Positions 1 through 11,265 of a DNA stretch of 64,000 bases are shown one piece after another. Source of the stretch: Gloeophyllum trabeum ATCC 11539 (taxonomy: Eukaryota > Basidiomycota > Agaricomycetes > Gloeophyllales > Gloeophyllaceae); contig NW_006920421.1 of the NCBI RefSeq assembly GCF_000344685.1, positions 1,490,272 to 1,554,271 of the forward strand. The letters run 5' to 3'. Under the pieces are notes generated by a model. That model was not told the origin of the DNA. It was given only the letters and a program-made list of their open reading frames with translations, and did not search any database. Each line of letters starts with the position of its first letter. Within the stretch, counting starts at the first letter, position 1. The translations under genes were made by a program, and so were the position numbers.

Positions 1-1
1 G

Positions 2-1176
2 GAACGGAATCCGGAGAAAGCTCAGGGAAAGGGAGTCAATTTCTTGGCTACCATGGGTACGAGTGAAGGCATATATTTAATTACTGTACTGGAACCCTGA
101 TGTTGACAGTGAACGCGTCGGGTGAGGGTAAAATGACGACACAGGAAACAATTGATAATGTCCGCCCTCGCTTAGATCGGGATCTCCATGAACTGACATC
201 TGACTTCACAGGTATCTCATCTCGTGTAAGAAAAGCAGTCCTTACCGCATATGTACATTGACCCAAGTGGCATCCCATTTGCAGCACCGCGGGCTACGAA
301 ACTAGCGCGATGACTAGCAGTATGATTCTATGGGAGCTGGCCAAGCAGCCCTCCTGCCAGCAGAAGTTGCGCGAGGAGCTGGTCAAGCTAGGACGCGAGC
401 CAACATATGACGACCTGATATCTGGGGCAGAGCTACCGTACTTGGACGCCGTAGTGAAGGAAGGGTACGTGAACGGAAGCATATCATCCAATTGTCCGTC
501 TCTAAGTCATGCTACGTACATCGCCGGACAGGCTGAGATGTTACCCAGCGGCAGCGAATTACGGCCGAGTGGCTCTGGCAGACGACGTCCTCCCTCTCGA
601 GACTCCCATCATCACCCCATCGGGCAAAGAGATTAGGGAACTGCGTATTCGTGCCGGCCAGGTACACTGTCTCCATCTATGCTTCCTGCCATGCTGACTC
701 ATCGCTTTCAAGTCCATAAACCTACCGCACATATCTATCAACACCCTGGATAGCATATGGGGAGACGGACAGGTATTCAGGCCGGAACGTTGGACCGACC
801 CTCGAGGCTTGCCTCTCAAGGCCAAGGGCCTGTCCTCTTGGAGCAACCTGATGACGTTCGGGGCAGGACCGCGGATGTGTCTGGGTTACAGGCTAGGTAC
901 GGGCTCAAGATCTTTTGTACAGGGCTCGCTGCTGATACGTTCGATGTATGTAGCTTTCCTAGAGCTCAAGGTAGGGACCGTGCCGCCTGCGGGCGTGTAT
1001 AGTAGCTGATTCATGCGTCACGACAGGCGATCATTGCCACACTGATCCGCACTTTCAAGTTTGAACTCACGGGTGAACATGTGGAGAAGCGGTACGCGGT
1101 CGTTTTGCAACCTAGAGTGGTAGGGAAAGAGCAAGAAGGGCCACAGCTCCCGTTGAACGTCACGTTTGCTGCGTGA
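2..1176 (+). CDS. Cytochrome P450, 3' part (5' end outside window)
   Basis: Heme-thiolate monooxygenase, cut by the window edge. Splicing about seven exons gives a continuous reading frame. The I-helix oxygen-binding stretch appears as VTAGYETSA, assembled across an intron that ends near 291. It is followed by the J/K-helix region (WELAKQP...ELPYLDAVVKEG), the PERF-like FRPERW near 780, and the heme-binding signature FGAGPRMCLGYRL near 857-895, in which Cys is the axial heme ligand. The C-terminus ends in a short beta region with stop TGA at 1174. The missing N-terminus would carry the membrane anchor. Class and substrate cannot be told from this part; basidiomycete P450s of this kind oxidise small lipophilic molecules. 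The gene is convergent with the MFS efflux pump downstream, so they share no promoter. Confidence 0.93.
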
Positions 1177-1664
1177 TATCGCCAAATCGTGTTTGTGCGT
1201 AATGTTTCTTCGCAAGGGAGGGTTCCCATCTTGCTTGTACATCAAGTTTCCGAAGTTTGCGTGCTTGATTGTTACACTCGCCAACCGTTTGATGTATAGG
1301 ATTGTGGTTGATCTACTTGAGTATCAGTGAGGGCTGATTGCTGATACCCCCCAATGCGACCTCAATGAGTAGCCTTCGCTGCGGCCACATCGCAACTAGA
1401 ACATCTCAGGCAATTTTATCTCGTCGCTGTGACTACCCGCCGCCCCTGGAGGACACAATGGCAATATAAGGAGCTACGGGCGATGGATCCATTCCACTAA
1501 GAAATTCAAGGATCTTCTGGGCCCAATACAAGGTTGTAAGAAGTCAATGGGATCATGGTGCATTGTTCAAGGAGGGACGTGTATAAAGCAGTAATTCAGC
1601 CAAAATGTGCATATGAGGTACTTGGTAGAAGGGAAATTTCGAAACGCGCTTGCTAGGCTAAGAC
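1177..1664. other. Intergenic, convergent
   Basis: 488 bases between the 3' ends of the P450 and the MFS gene. It should contain both polyadenylation regions. I saw no repeat, RNA gene or supported ORF. Confidence 0.6.
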
Positions 1665-3577
1665 TTAAGCTGCTGTCGCAACAACTCCTTTGTGGCCCCT
1701 AGTAGACTTCCACTCGATGAAGAGAGATGATACAAAGGCCAGGCAGGCCAGAGCAATAGAGGGGGTCATAGCGTCTCGCAGGGCACGGGAAGATGCGACG
1801 ATAACTTGAGGCAGCAGATTTTCCGGTACGGTCTAATTACGCCATATAAGAGGGTGTAGGACGAGCTAATGAGTAGTCGGACTTACTGAGCGGAAAGTGG
1901 TCATCCCACCGGCGATTACGGCCGGAATGTCGACGCCAGGGACAGAGCCGAGGTTCTTCAAAAACTTGTTCTGATAAATTGACTGAGAGATAGACACAAA
2001 TAAGCATCCCCCTAGTGTCTGCGAGAAAACAACCTGGAGATGCGCCTTTAAAACATGGACATTATGACAGGAGTAGAGAACTCACAATTGCAGTACCAAC
2101 TTCGACATCCGCTGCCGATAAGACAGTCTGCGATGCTACATAAGCAAGCTGGTAAGTAGTTCCTAGTCCTACTCCGGCTATGATTTGGTAGCCGATCCAT
2201 TTGCCAGTACTAGTGCTGGTAGTGGGGCTTAGCAAGTGAATAAGACCAGTACCAATGGACGCCACAGTAGATCCGAAGATCATGAATGGCGGGACATAAC
2301 CGACAAAGGTCACCGCTGTGGTTGTGGCGATGATCGAAACGATGGTGGCTATAATGAGTGGTAATGTGTGAATACCGGCACCCAAAGCCGACGTCCCAAG
2401 AACAGCTTGGAAGTATATAGGCAAGAAGTACGCCAGAGAAAAATACGTGGCGCCAACGGCAAAATTATGGGTGGTCGCAGCAAATATTGTTCGGTTCTTG
2501 AAGAGACGGACCGGAACGGTTGCGCGCTCGCCCAGATACACTTGGAGGGCCATAAACACGAGCAGAAGAACTCCGAAGACGACGAGTTCGGCAATCGTCA
2601 CCCCGGCTCCCCAGGCATCTCGCACACCTCCATTTTGGAGAGCAATCAGGAGGGAGATCACGGAACCGTGTAGCAGAGCGATACCTAGCCTAGGCTGAAA
2701 TGTATCAGAAGCTGGAACATTACGTGGTGAAATCGTACCAGTCGATGGACATCAGGCGACGAGGGATGCTTTCCGTTTGAGGGCAATGAGGCTCGCGAAG
2801 GAATAGAGAAATAATTCCTAGAGTGACGGCGCCAATGGGTAAATTCAACCAGAAACACCAGCGCTTCGAAGAAGATGCAAGTCAGTCCTCCTGCGAGAAA
2901 GCAGAGCAAAAAATCACTAACCCAAGTGACTTCAGCTGTCAGAGCCCCGCCGATCAAAGGACCTGTGATGGCACCTACTCCATAGATGGCGCCTATGAGA
3001 CCACCTGCGAGAGACTTGCGTTGTAGGGGCATCATTACGCTGACAATTACTAGGACTCCGATATAGACTCCAGCAACACCAATCCCAGCGATAGCACGCC
3101 CGACTACGAAGGTAGGGGAGTTGCGAGCCAGGGCGCATATCAGAGACCCAATCTCGAAGACCGCGGTTGACGCGATGAACACCAGCTTCATACTGAAGTA
3201 ACCGTACAGGCGGCCGAAAAAGGGCTGCAGAACGGTGGACGTGAGCAAGTAACCGCTGGCATACCAGCCGACATCTTGCAAGGCATGGAAGTCATTCGTT
3301 CTGTGACAAGAGGATTAGTTCCTGTAAAAGAGTATGAGTCATCTACGCACATTGTAGCGGTGGCCGGTGAAATAACCGTCTGATCTAATGCCACGATGTA
3401 AATCGCGAGCGAGAGGGCCAGCGCCATCATGAACAATCGGAATCCACTGGGATTACCGCCGTCCAGCTCAACCTTCGGTAGCTGAGGAGGGTTTTCCTTT
3501 CTCTTGCCGCCCGAATTGAGCTGATAACCCGACACTTGCGCCTCTTGTCGGTCGAGGGTGGCGAGCTCAGAAGACAT
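1665..3577 (-). CDS. MFS multidrug efflux transporter (DHA2-type, about 14 TM)
   Basis: Integral plasma-membrane or vacuolar H+ antiporter that likely exports toxic compounds or metabolites. It starts at ATG 3577 with a hydrophilic tail, then helix 1 containing LDQTVISPA, the D1-type motif of DHA2 antiporters. The second exon has GRLYGYFSMK (motif A position) and GRAIAGIGVAGVYIG (motif C, antiporter signature). Later exons hold LFKNRTIFAAT and a run of hydrophobic helices. The last two exons (VVFSQTLGGCLFVSISQSI and TVPENLLPQVIVASS) end at TAA 1665-1667. Length is about 530-560 residues, normal for the family. A P450 and a drug-type exporter lie side by side, but there is no synthase gene here, so calling this a metabolite cluster would be speculative. 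Confidence 0.92.
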
Positions 3578-3814
3578 GGAGGTACCAAGAAAAGCAGCAG
3601 AAACTTGAGGGAGAAAAATACAGCTGCTGATGCCGCGACTTTATAGCATCTTCGAGCAAATAGGAAGGGAAAAAATCACAGGTAGCCGATCGTATTCGTG
3701 TCCCGAATCATGAGCATAGTAAGAGACTTACTCTGCACGTTCAATATGGACATGACTCCTATCGCGGGAGGTTACGAGTTGCACGGCTTGCTGACGAGGA
3801 CACGGGGGAAAGGA

Positions 3815-3963
3815 GTGTACGAGAGAGAATACTGCTCTTGTTGCTGTATATGGTCATAACCCCTATAATCTACGGATGAACTCAGTAGTGTACGAGGGAG
3901 AGTCTTGCTCTCGTTGCTCGGTATGGTTACAACCCCTATTGAGTATTTACGTATGAACCGAGA
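3815..3963. repeat. Degenerate tandem duplication, two copies of about 73-75 bp
   Basis: Copy 1 begins GTGTACGAGAGAGA at 3815 and copy 2 begins GTGTACGAGGGAGAG at 3888. Both continue with a CTCTTGTTGCT or CTCGTTGCT block, a TATGGT block, the shared AACCCCTAT, and GTATGAAC or GGATGAAC. A much weaker echo (GTATGGTAACC...CATATGCATGA) lies near 4943-4981. The repeat sits about 240 bp upstream of the MFS start codon. Confidence 0.7.
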
Positions 3964-4078
3964 CGGCTTAGTGCACATATTTTGATGGGGGCAAGAGATA
4001 CAACCACTCACCAAATATACATGCCAAGTTTTGATTACCTGTGATATCTCCACTGCTGGAGCAGAGTCAGTGGAAAGG

Positions 4079-4101
4079 ACCATAGCTGTGACAGCTATGG
4101 T
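4079..4101. repeat. Perfect 11-bp palindrome
   Basis: ACCATAGCTGT and ACAGCTATGGT are exact reverse complements separated by a single G. It could be a binding site for a dimeric factor or a hairpin, but nothing else supports a function. Confidence 0.8.
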
Positions 4102-5246
4102 CGGCTTACTCCGGCGACGCCACAGAAGCCACAAACAGTTTGCGCCACAACGCTTCCACATCTGGCCTCAGCACTACTCGATTCACTACACGTTCGCACG
4201 CTTGCTTCTGCTCATTGCTATCGAACCTGAATGTGCGAGTCAGCTTGAGCTTGAAGGGGAGCTTCACCGCGGGCTTACGGCTACCTGTGTAACTATGCTT
4301 GACCTGTCTCGATTGAGAGCAATGTGACGAACGTCCTAATCATTATCTAATTCGTATGTCAGTAATCTCCTGAACATTAGTTCGTCATCCCTTCATGAGA
4401 GAATCCCTGTGAGGGACGCGCGCCACAGAAAGCAGATGGATCGGCTCCCTTCAGGTATATGTTTCAGAAAGCCTATCATTAGTCCAGGCTTCATATTTCT
4501 GTATCTCTCCTGTGAGAATTGCCGACCAGCGCCAAGGAACAGCACCCTGAATTCCACCCGCCCGTTCCGTTCCCGAACCCCCTTTCCTTCCTCTACTTAG
4601 GTCGAATTCTTCAGTCAATGTGATCTCAGCAGCTTCCAGACATGCCCACCCTCTTGCCCTTGCATATTTTTGGCACCCTCGTCATATCTTCAGAGTTCCT
4701 CACCACTGCATCGCCTACCAGCATAACCTTCCCGGTTGCCTCCCCGTCCTCACCACCCTCATCGCAAGCGCCGGCCACTTCTGATGTACGTGAGCTAGGC
4801 AATCTGCTAAGAGGAAGAGGCTTCAGGTGGCTCAAATGATAATGGCACACAAGACGGTCAGGCCTTCGTTAAGTCGTATAAGCAGAGAAATTTGGTGAGA
4901 TCTCACGAGTGAGCAGGAGTGGTACCCGGTCGTCTTTCTTCAGTATGGTAACCGCTTCGTGACTACTTACATATGCATGATTGATCCTCATTGGAGGCGT
5001 CTACATGCTTTTCATTACTATTGTGCAACATTCTAAGCTATGAACAGTCGATACTCCTGCTTCATTAGTGTCCAGAATAGTTCGGATGGTACAACAGTAT
5101 CCAGACAAACTGCAAGGACGGGTATGTACACTAACTACCGCTACAACATCGACGCCAACTAATCCCAAACAGTTCGACAAAGTCCAAAATCCAAAGTATA
5201 AACAACCCTCCGTCTCCTTTCCTCTACCATCCGCTAGAACTGGTCC

Positions 5247-6757
5247 TCAGTTCCCGAAATACATAGCCACCACCAATGCCCCCGCCGCCCACGCCCACCC
5301 CGCAACCAGCGCATCCGCGCCTGAGCTCGACCCTGAGCCCGCAGTCTGGCTCGCACTCGAACCAGAATGCGTGCCCGTCGCGCCCGCGCCGACGCTGCTG
5401 GACCCGGACGGCGTCGTGACGGTCGCGTTGTCCGCAGTGAACACGCGGACGTAGGAAACCTCGAAGTACGCGTTGTCATACGTCGGGCTGCCGGCGTTGA
5501 TCACGCTGTTGAGGTACTATTCAAAGGCGGTGGTGGGTGAGGTGAAGAGGGGTTTGCAGGAATGGTGGGGAGGGACTTACGCAGTCGCCGTTACCGCATG
5601 TCTGGGAGTATGTCGAGTTCGCCCTGGGTAGTTACGTCCGTCAGAAAGGCAGTCGATGGCATTTCATTGGAGGAGGGTACGTACCACTGCCCGCACAGGT
5701 TGATATCCATCACGAGTTGCTGGGGGCCGAAGTAGTTGCTGATATCGCAGCTGCTCGAGGGGTACGCAGCGGACGGCGCCCCCCACGAAGAGGGGTCGAT
5801 CGTGTCGTTGCTAGAGCTAATGGACGAGGGGACGTCGGGACGCTGTTAGGTGAGGAAGCGTGAGTCTCCAGACGGTATGGCGAGGCAGATCTGCTCAGAA
5901 CTCACGCTCCAGAACCAAATATAAATCCCCGACACGTCAAACTGCGTGGCGAACACGCCCCCGCCCGCGCTCGCGAAGCCCTCGCCGAAGCTGTTCGCCT
6001 TCTTCTCCGCGACGGTGCACCCGCTCCCGATCGTCGCGTTGCAGTTCGTCTCGCCGCTCGCGCCGACCTGGTCCGCGGGCGTCGTGTGCGTGCAGCCAGC
6101 GGTGGTGTGCAGCGCCATCTGGTTGTACCCCATCAGGTTGACGGTCTCAATGATGTCGATCTCGCCCTGCGCTGGCCAGGAGGCGCCCCGTGTCCAGAAT
6201 GCTGGCCAGACCTGTATTCAAATGCAAGCTTACGTGAGCATTCAAGCAGGAGGGTGGTTGGGAATGAGAGAGGTACGAAGGAAGTCACTCACCGAGCAGC
6301 CATACGGGAGGTGCGCAAAGTCGGCAATGAACACAGACCCGATAGGGTAGAAGTCCTGAGTGTAGATCTCTACCTGAACTGCCTTTCAGCCCCTGCTTTT
6401 CCCAGTCACCCAACGCACTCACTGAGTTCCGCTTATAGTTCCACGGCACATTCGTCGTATTATCCACTTTCACGATCGCGTGCCCGGTATTACTGTCCAC
6501 ATACGCGAGCTGCGCGGAGGTGGCGGCCGACTGGTTCAGGTACATAGCGTCCCCTATTCACTCACCGCCTACATGAACACACCGCTCGCCTCCACCACCT
6601 GGAGCGCTCACTCACCAGACTGAGAATAGTCATACCCGTTGAAGAAGTCCCATCCGTTGAAGAAATTATTGCCCGAAAAGTCCTGCGCGAGCTTGTACGC
6701 CGACGCAAAAGCGAGCTGCGTAGCGAGGACGGCGGCGGCAGCAGCAGGGGACTTCAT
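5247..6757 (-). CDS. GH16 endo-beta-1,3(4)-glucanase-like, GPI-anchored
   Basis: Secreted glycoside hydrolase family 16 enzyme that cleaves or remodels beta-1,3(4)-glucan at the cell wall. It starts at ATG 6757 with an Ala-rich signal peptide ([19 protein letters not shown]). The middle has [12 protein letters not shown] and then [10 protein letters not shown], the ExDxxE catalytic motif (nucleophile and acid/base Glu). Further on come [24 protein letters not shown] and the C-terminal beta-strand [10 protein letters not shown]. After that follow a Ser/Gly/Thr-rich linker and a hydrophobic tail ([18 protein letters not shown]), the form of a GPI-anchor signal. At least six short introns are present. 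The most likely roles are wall glucan turnover or laminarin use. Catalytic residues look intact. Confidence 0.93.
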
Positions 6758-7243
6758 GGTCTAGTGATCGCTGTAGACGTAGGTCGTGGTGTAAAGAACG
6801 AAGGCAGTTAACGAAGGGACGGCCAATGCAGGCCTCTGACGGAGTGCAGGAAGCTGCGTGCTGCGGGAGTCGCAAAAATAACAGGACTGACGGAAGGGGT
6901 CGCTGCGTGCCGGGAGGCGTTTCGTTCTTCATTATTATGTAGTCTCCCGCAAGGCGGAACGTGCCTGAGGCGATCGCAGCCGTTCCGGAAGTGCAGCTGC
7001 ACGTCCCTGACTCATTCAAGATTGATTGGGCAATTGTTGAGGACAACGCTTCACCCGACAACATGAGGAGGACGACAGGTACACGTTCGACGTCCTCTCT
7101 CTCGAATTCTATCCACTGGTATATCGCTGATATAGATTGTCACGGAATCTCCAAGGCAAGCATATGGGTACAAAACCGAAGCAGTCAATATCTCATACAA
7201 TCTAAATATCCGTACAACTCCTATTCGTCGTCAGTCCTACCGC
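6758..7243. promoter_or_regulatory. Promoter region of GH16 gene
   Basis: 486 bases upstream of the GH16 start codon and downstream of the CsbD-like gene, both on the minus strand. I could not assign a specific element or ORF. Confidence 0.4.
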
Positions 7244-7792
7244 TCACATATTGTTGCCCGGCTGATTGGTCTGCATGCACTAGGTAAGTTCAACATATCC
7301 GAAAAGCCACAAGAAAAACGCACCTTCAGAGCCTCTCCCTTCTCAACCAACCCCGGATCTCTCATGGCCTTTCCTGCAACCTTCTCGAGACTCCCTACAT
7401 AATGCCATGATCAGCACAGCCCGCTCCGAGGGCTTGACCTAGGCAGCGACGCACCCTTCATCCGCTGACCCAACCCCGGTGTCTCAGCATTCTCCTGCTG
7501 TCCCTGCCCGTAGCTCAGATTCGTCCCGCTCTCGCCGCCATCCGCAAACTCCCCGCGCGCCTGGCGCGCCTCGAAGCCTTCGCGCGAGTCCGCGCCCTCC
7601 GAGATGAAGTGCCCCGAGTCGCTGGGGACGACCGGCGCTTCGACGTTAATCTGGCTGCCCGTGCGCCGCTCATCGCGGTCACGGGGGTGCACGACGTGGC
7701 GGTCCTCGGGCTCGCCTGGGCAGCGCGATGAGCAAGTGGATCAAAGAATGCAAGATATCTAGCGTACTTGCAACGTTGTTCAGATAGGACAT
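7244..7792 (-). CDS. CsbD-like small hydrophilic stress protein
   Basis: Protein of about 125 residues built from four exons. Exon 1 encodes MSYLNNVA. Exon 2 encodes a strongly hydrophilic segment (EPEDRHVVHPRDRDERR, then GHFISEGADSREGFEARQ). Exon 3 encodes MKGSLEKVAGKAMRDPGLVEKGEALK, which resembles the CsbD pattern of a K-x-G-K core followed by DP-x-LVEKG. The last exon gives a short tail ending TGA 7244-7246, and its acceptor could be either of two sites. CsbD proteins are stress-induced in bacteria, and fungi have many relatives of unknown mechanism. There is no signal peptide or membrane helix. It is divergent from the DUF6533-like gene across 1.06 kb. Confidence 0.75.
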
Positions 7793-8849
7793 GGTAGACG
7801 ATAATAGATCGGATATATTAAGAGCGGTCGGTGTATGCGGTCCATGGCGAGGAGGGACTGGCTGATATACATAGCGAGCGAGGGATATGACGAGCGGTGA
7901 CGTCCCCGGAGCCAACTAGGAAAGGCGGCCCTCCCCCCTAACTTGGCTGTGTTGTGGAGCGCAGACTCGGACAATTGTGGCACCGGATCCTGCGCCTTGG
8001 CTTGTAACCTGGAGGGCGATTTTCTGGTAATATTCAGCTGAGGTCTGTAGCCTGAGGCAATGATGTGTGGCATATACACCAGGGCATCTCCAAGGGAATC
8101 GGACGGAAAAACTGACATTTCATGATCAATCAAATAATCGCAGAAGGGATATGTAGTTTCGCTGAGACATGTCTCTCGCCCCTGCCAAATTCGCCGAGTT
8201 GCGGATGATAGCGGCTAGCAATATATACATCGTCTACTGCTAGCCGCTGTCATGGTTATCCAACTACGCACTTCCACGTATTTGGACGACATACGATTTG
8301 TCTGGACCCACAGCTCTAACACCATTGGGTCTCTGCTCAGGATCAAGGAAAGTATACGCGATGACTGCCCTGCTGCGCCAGCCGTAGTAATCCTTCCAAT
8401 ATTAATCAGACACGTTCGGTACGATCACTGCACAATACATTAGTACGTCTGCCTGCTTCGACTTCGCGCGTCGTCTTGTATGCGACGCATCTGCGCCCAT
8501 GCCATTTAATTAATCAACTTCTGTCGGGATAGACTTTTAGCGGTTTGACAGAGAACGAACGTGTCATTATTGTACGTACACAATCTCACATCGCATTTCG
8601 TTCTGTTCCATTGAGTGGATGAGAAGCCATCCGAGTACTCGGAGGCCCTGAGTCAGTGTCTGAATCGTAGCTGCCCCACATCGGAGGCGCGTTAGCTCGC
8701 CGCCTTGTGGCCGGTCTTTATACCAGAGAGCGAGCAAGGGGGTAGGTATATACTGACATTTATTCGCGTCCCGTCGATCACCCTCGCCCTCATATCGCCT
8801 TCCACCAGCGGATCGCTGTTCTAGGTCCAAGACGGGATAACATAACCTC
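7793..8849. promoter_or_regulatory. Divergent intergenic region, 1.06 kb
   Basis: Lies between the CsbD-like gene (-) and the DUF6533-like gene (+). It contains a C-rich tract near 7932-7941 that includes CCCCT, the core of stress-response elements in some fungi, and the inverted repeat at 8210-8248. A 117-codon minus-strand ORF (7780-8133) overlaps the start of the CsbD-like gene and has no recognisable features. Confidence 0.4.
8210..8248. repeat. Inverted repeat, 11-bp arms
   Basis: AGCGGCTAGCA (8210-8220) and TGCTAGCCGCT (8238-8248) are exact reverse complements with a 17-nt AT-rich spacer. Complementarity continues imperfectly outwards (GAT before, GTC after). It could form a hairpin or bind a dimeric regulator. 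Confidence 0.75.
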
Positions 8850-10590
8850 ATGGTAAAGTGGCAGAGCGAGCAAGAACTAACGCGAGACATGCTTGTCTAC
8901 GACAAGATGTGGCCTGTCTTCATGGGCATCTACATGTAAGCCCACAGCTCTGGTTTGACTCGACTCTAATATTTGGGCTCGCTCACGGGAGAACGAGCAG
9001 GTGGGACTTCGCGCTGACCTTCTGGTTCGACTGGTGGCTGCTTACCTGCAGGACGCCATTCCGATGGCCCCATGTGAGTCTATCATCTCTGTGTGCAACG
9101 ACGACTCGGAGCAGAGACTCGGCACTTTCATTCGGCAGATCAGAATCCATTCTGACGGCTGCGAGTAAGGTACCGTATCTGGTGGCGCGTTATTCAGTTA
9201 TCGGACAGTTCGTTCTGCTGTCAGTGAGCCTAAGCTTTTCTAATTTTCTCGCAAATGCACAGTAATTGACTGGTTTTTTGCCGTAGTTGTACCTTTGGTA
9301 CCAATCAGGATATCGGAAGATGTGACAGTACGTGCACTCTAAGTTGCATTGGCCTTAGTGGAGCTGCTTTCGACTGATCCACTCATGCACAGTCAGGTAT
9401 CATCTTCTCACCGTATGTCTCAAATACGACTTTCCGACGTGCCTAACTGAAGGTGTGGCTAGGTCGTGATAGTCTCCGGCACAGGGTGCGCTTCCCTAAA
9501 CCTCGCAATACGCACGTGAGTGTCCTCCCGACACCTGTACTGTAAGGGCAGCTTTGCAGACGAGTCTGGGACAGAGTAAGAATCTGGAACAGCAAGCTCC
9601 CGGTTCTGGTAATAGTTACGCTGCTAGTATTGAGTCAGTGGGGCGTCCTTCTATCAGGTCGGTCTAGTATCCCGTATGTGTCGTATCCGACGTGGGTTTT
9701 GGTACTGAAGGAAAGGAACAGGAGCGGTGAGATTCTTTATGACAGCGTTCAACCCCCGTCAGGGATGCCTCGTCTCTGACCCGCATGGCGCGCAGATCAT
9801 TCTAGTATATGCCACAAGTACGCTGTGCACTTGATCCCTTCTCTGTTGCTCTTATGCTCGTTCTTATCCGTTGTCTCCTTCACAGCTTTATTGGTCGATG
9901 TCTCTGTGCTCCTCATCGGCATGGTAGGTCTGACGCGCGGCGGTTCAGAGCTACGCATATGGAGGCTGGGCGACTTGGGACGAATTCTATTCGCTCAGGG
10001 GATGCTCTATTTTGTCGTCACGTCGGTCGTGAATGCTTTCTCCGTGGTACGTTGCCTGTCATAAAGAGCGCCGGATTTGAATTTGGTTGATGGGTTTGTG
10101 GGGGCTTTCAGGTCTTTGCAGCGCTGAATCTAAACAGTGAGGAATGTCAATTTATAATAGCCTCCACCGCGTATAATCTGCTCTTTTAGCCGTCATGGAC
10201 ATAATGCTGAGTGTTCCAGGTAAGTTACCATTATCTGGGAGCTGAGTCCTTTCTGAGATTGCTGCGCGAGGTAGCTCTAGTTGTAAGGTGAGCAAAGCAA
10301 CCGCATCTCGTGGTAAAAATTCCGACCGTTCCGCGTACAGCACTATAGCCTCATGCCGCTGCGTGACATCCCTATTCGCGATGTACATAAAATCTCAGGA
10401 CGGCCGGTACGTGTCCTGACTACCCTATCTATCCGAGATAATAGGCCACTGCTCATCAGCCGGCAGCTCCGACGGGACGACCGCGGTCAGCGGCGGCTCT
10501 TCACATGGGATCAAGTTCTCCTCGGTGATGGACCCTCCGCGGTATGATAAACCATTAATCGGAGCTCTTGTTGCTCACGCCCGACGCTGA
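8850..10590 (+). CDS. DUF6533-like seven-helix membrane protein
   Basis: Basidiomycete multi-pass membrane protein of unknown function. The start at ATG 8850 gives YDKMWPVFMGIYMWDFALTFWFDWWLL, matching the WDx-LTx-D/E-W pattern at the beginning of the family. Later exons supply hydrophobic helices: VPYLVARYSVIGQ, VVIVSGTGCASLNLAIRT, SKLPVLVIVTLLVLSQWGVLL and a long helix from about 9827. The helix DLGRILFAQGMLYFVVTSVVNAFSV is typical of the family's sixth segment. Then VFAALNLNTVMDIMLSVP leads through a probable 7-nt micro-exon (10281-10287) into VVSTIASCRCVTSLF. The C-terminal tail ends at TGA 10588. Some middle exon joins (about 9200-9480, 9680-9800) are not resolved. Membrane topology is seen; function is unknown. 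Confidence 0.75.
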
Positions 10591-11265
10591 GGATAGGTCT
10601 TCGAGGACGGAACAGTGCCAGGCCGAAGGAGCAGCCTCTGCTGCCCCGCATGCTACCACCGGGCATGGATCAACGCTCTCCACGATACCGCGTCAGTATC
10701 GAACAAATCGTTCCGCCCTCAGTCCCATTCCTGAGGTGTAGCCAGGTAGCTAAGGCTCATGAGGATACTCAAGAAGACTGGTCGGAGCAGCTGATCTCAC
10801 CACTACTGATGATATCGCCATGATCCCGTCTGCGATCTCATATTTAGTCGCTGGGATCACAACGTTTGACCATGGCCAGGTACACCTTCCCTCAAGGTGC
10901 GTGGCCTCCCAGCCACAATCGTGCTGGGGCTCTACAGGCCATCATGATCATCATGATACAGTATCACAATCACAACTTGAATCACACCTCTGCTTAGATC
11001 TCCATGAAACGCGCTGGGATTATGATTCCGTAGTAGGTTTACACGCCATGTACAATAACAAGTAAACGATGACGGTAACGACTTGTAACGAGAATTATAC
11101 AGACACGGGGGCAGACGAGGGCATGGTATAGTAGATACAAAGGTCTGCTGAGTTGTATATGTGCAGGTGGTGATAATAATACTCGTGTATGCAACAATGA
11201 TGGCGACGAAGGATGTCCCTGATATGTAACAACGTGCGATAACGTCCGTATGTGCGGTGGAAGGG
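10591..11265. other. Intergenic, convergent
   Basis: 675 bases between the DUF6533-like gene and the acidic-protein gene. It has a short direct repeat of ATCATGAT near 10940-10957. No supported gene. Confidence 0.45.

Larger units (their letters stand above)
3578..5246. other. Intergenic, 1.67 kb, with repeats
   Basis: Region upstream of the MFS gene and downstream of the GH16 gene. It holds a degenerate 73-75 bp tandem duplication and a perfect palindrome, listed separately. Short ORFs near 4626-4850 overlap on both strands and show no family features, so I do not call them genes. Confidence 0.5.

Noticed and set aside
1..3577. P450 plus efflux pump as part of a secondary-metabolite cluster
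   Set aside because: No synthase, terpene cyclase or other tailoring genes within the window; neighbours are unrelated.
4626..4850. Overlapping 65- and 74-codon ORFs on opposite strands
   Set aside because: Mirror-image low-complexity frames, typical of chance ORFs in GC-biased DNA.
7780..8133. 117-codon minus-strand ORF as a gene
   Set aside because: It overlaps the start of the CsbD-like gene and has no motif, signal or splice support.
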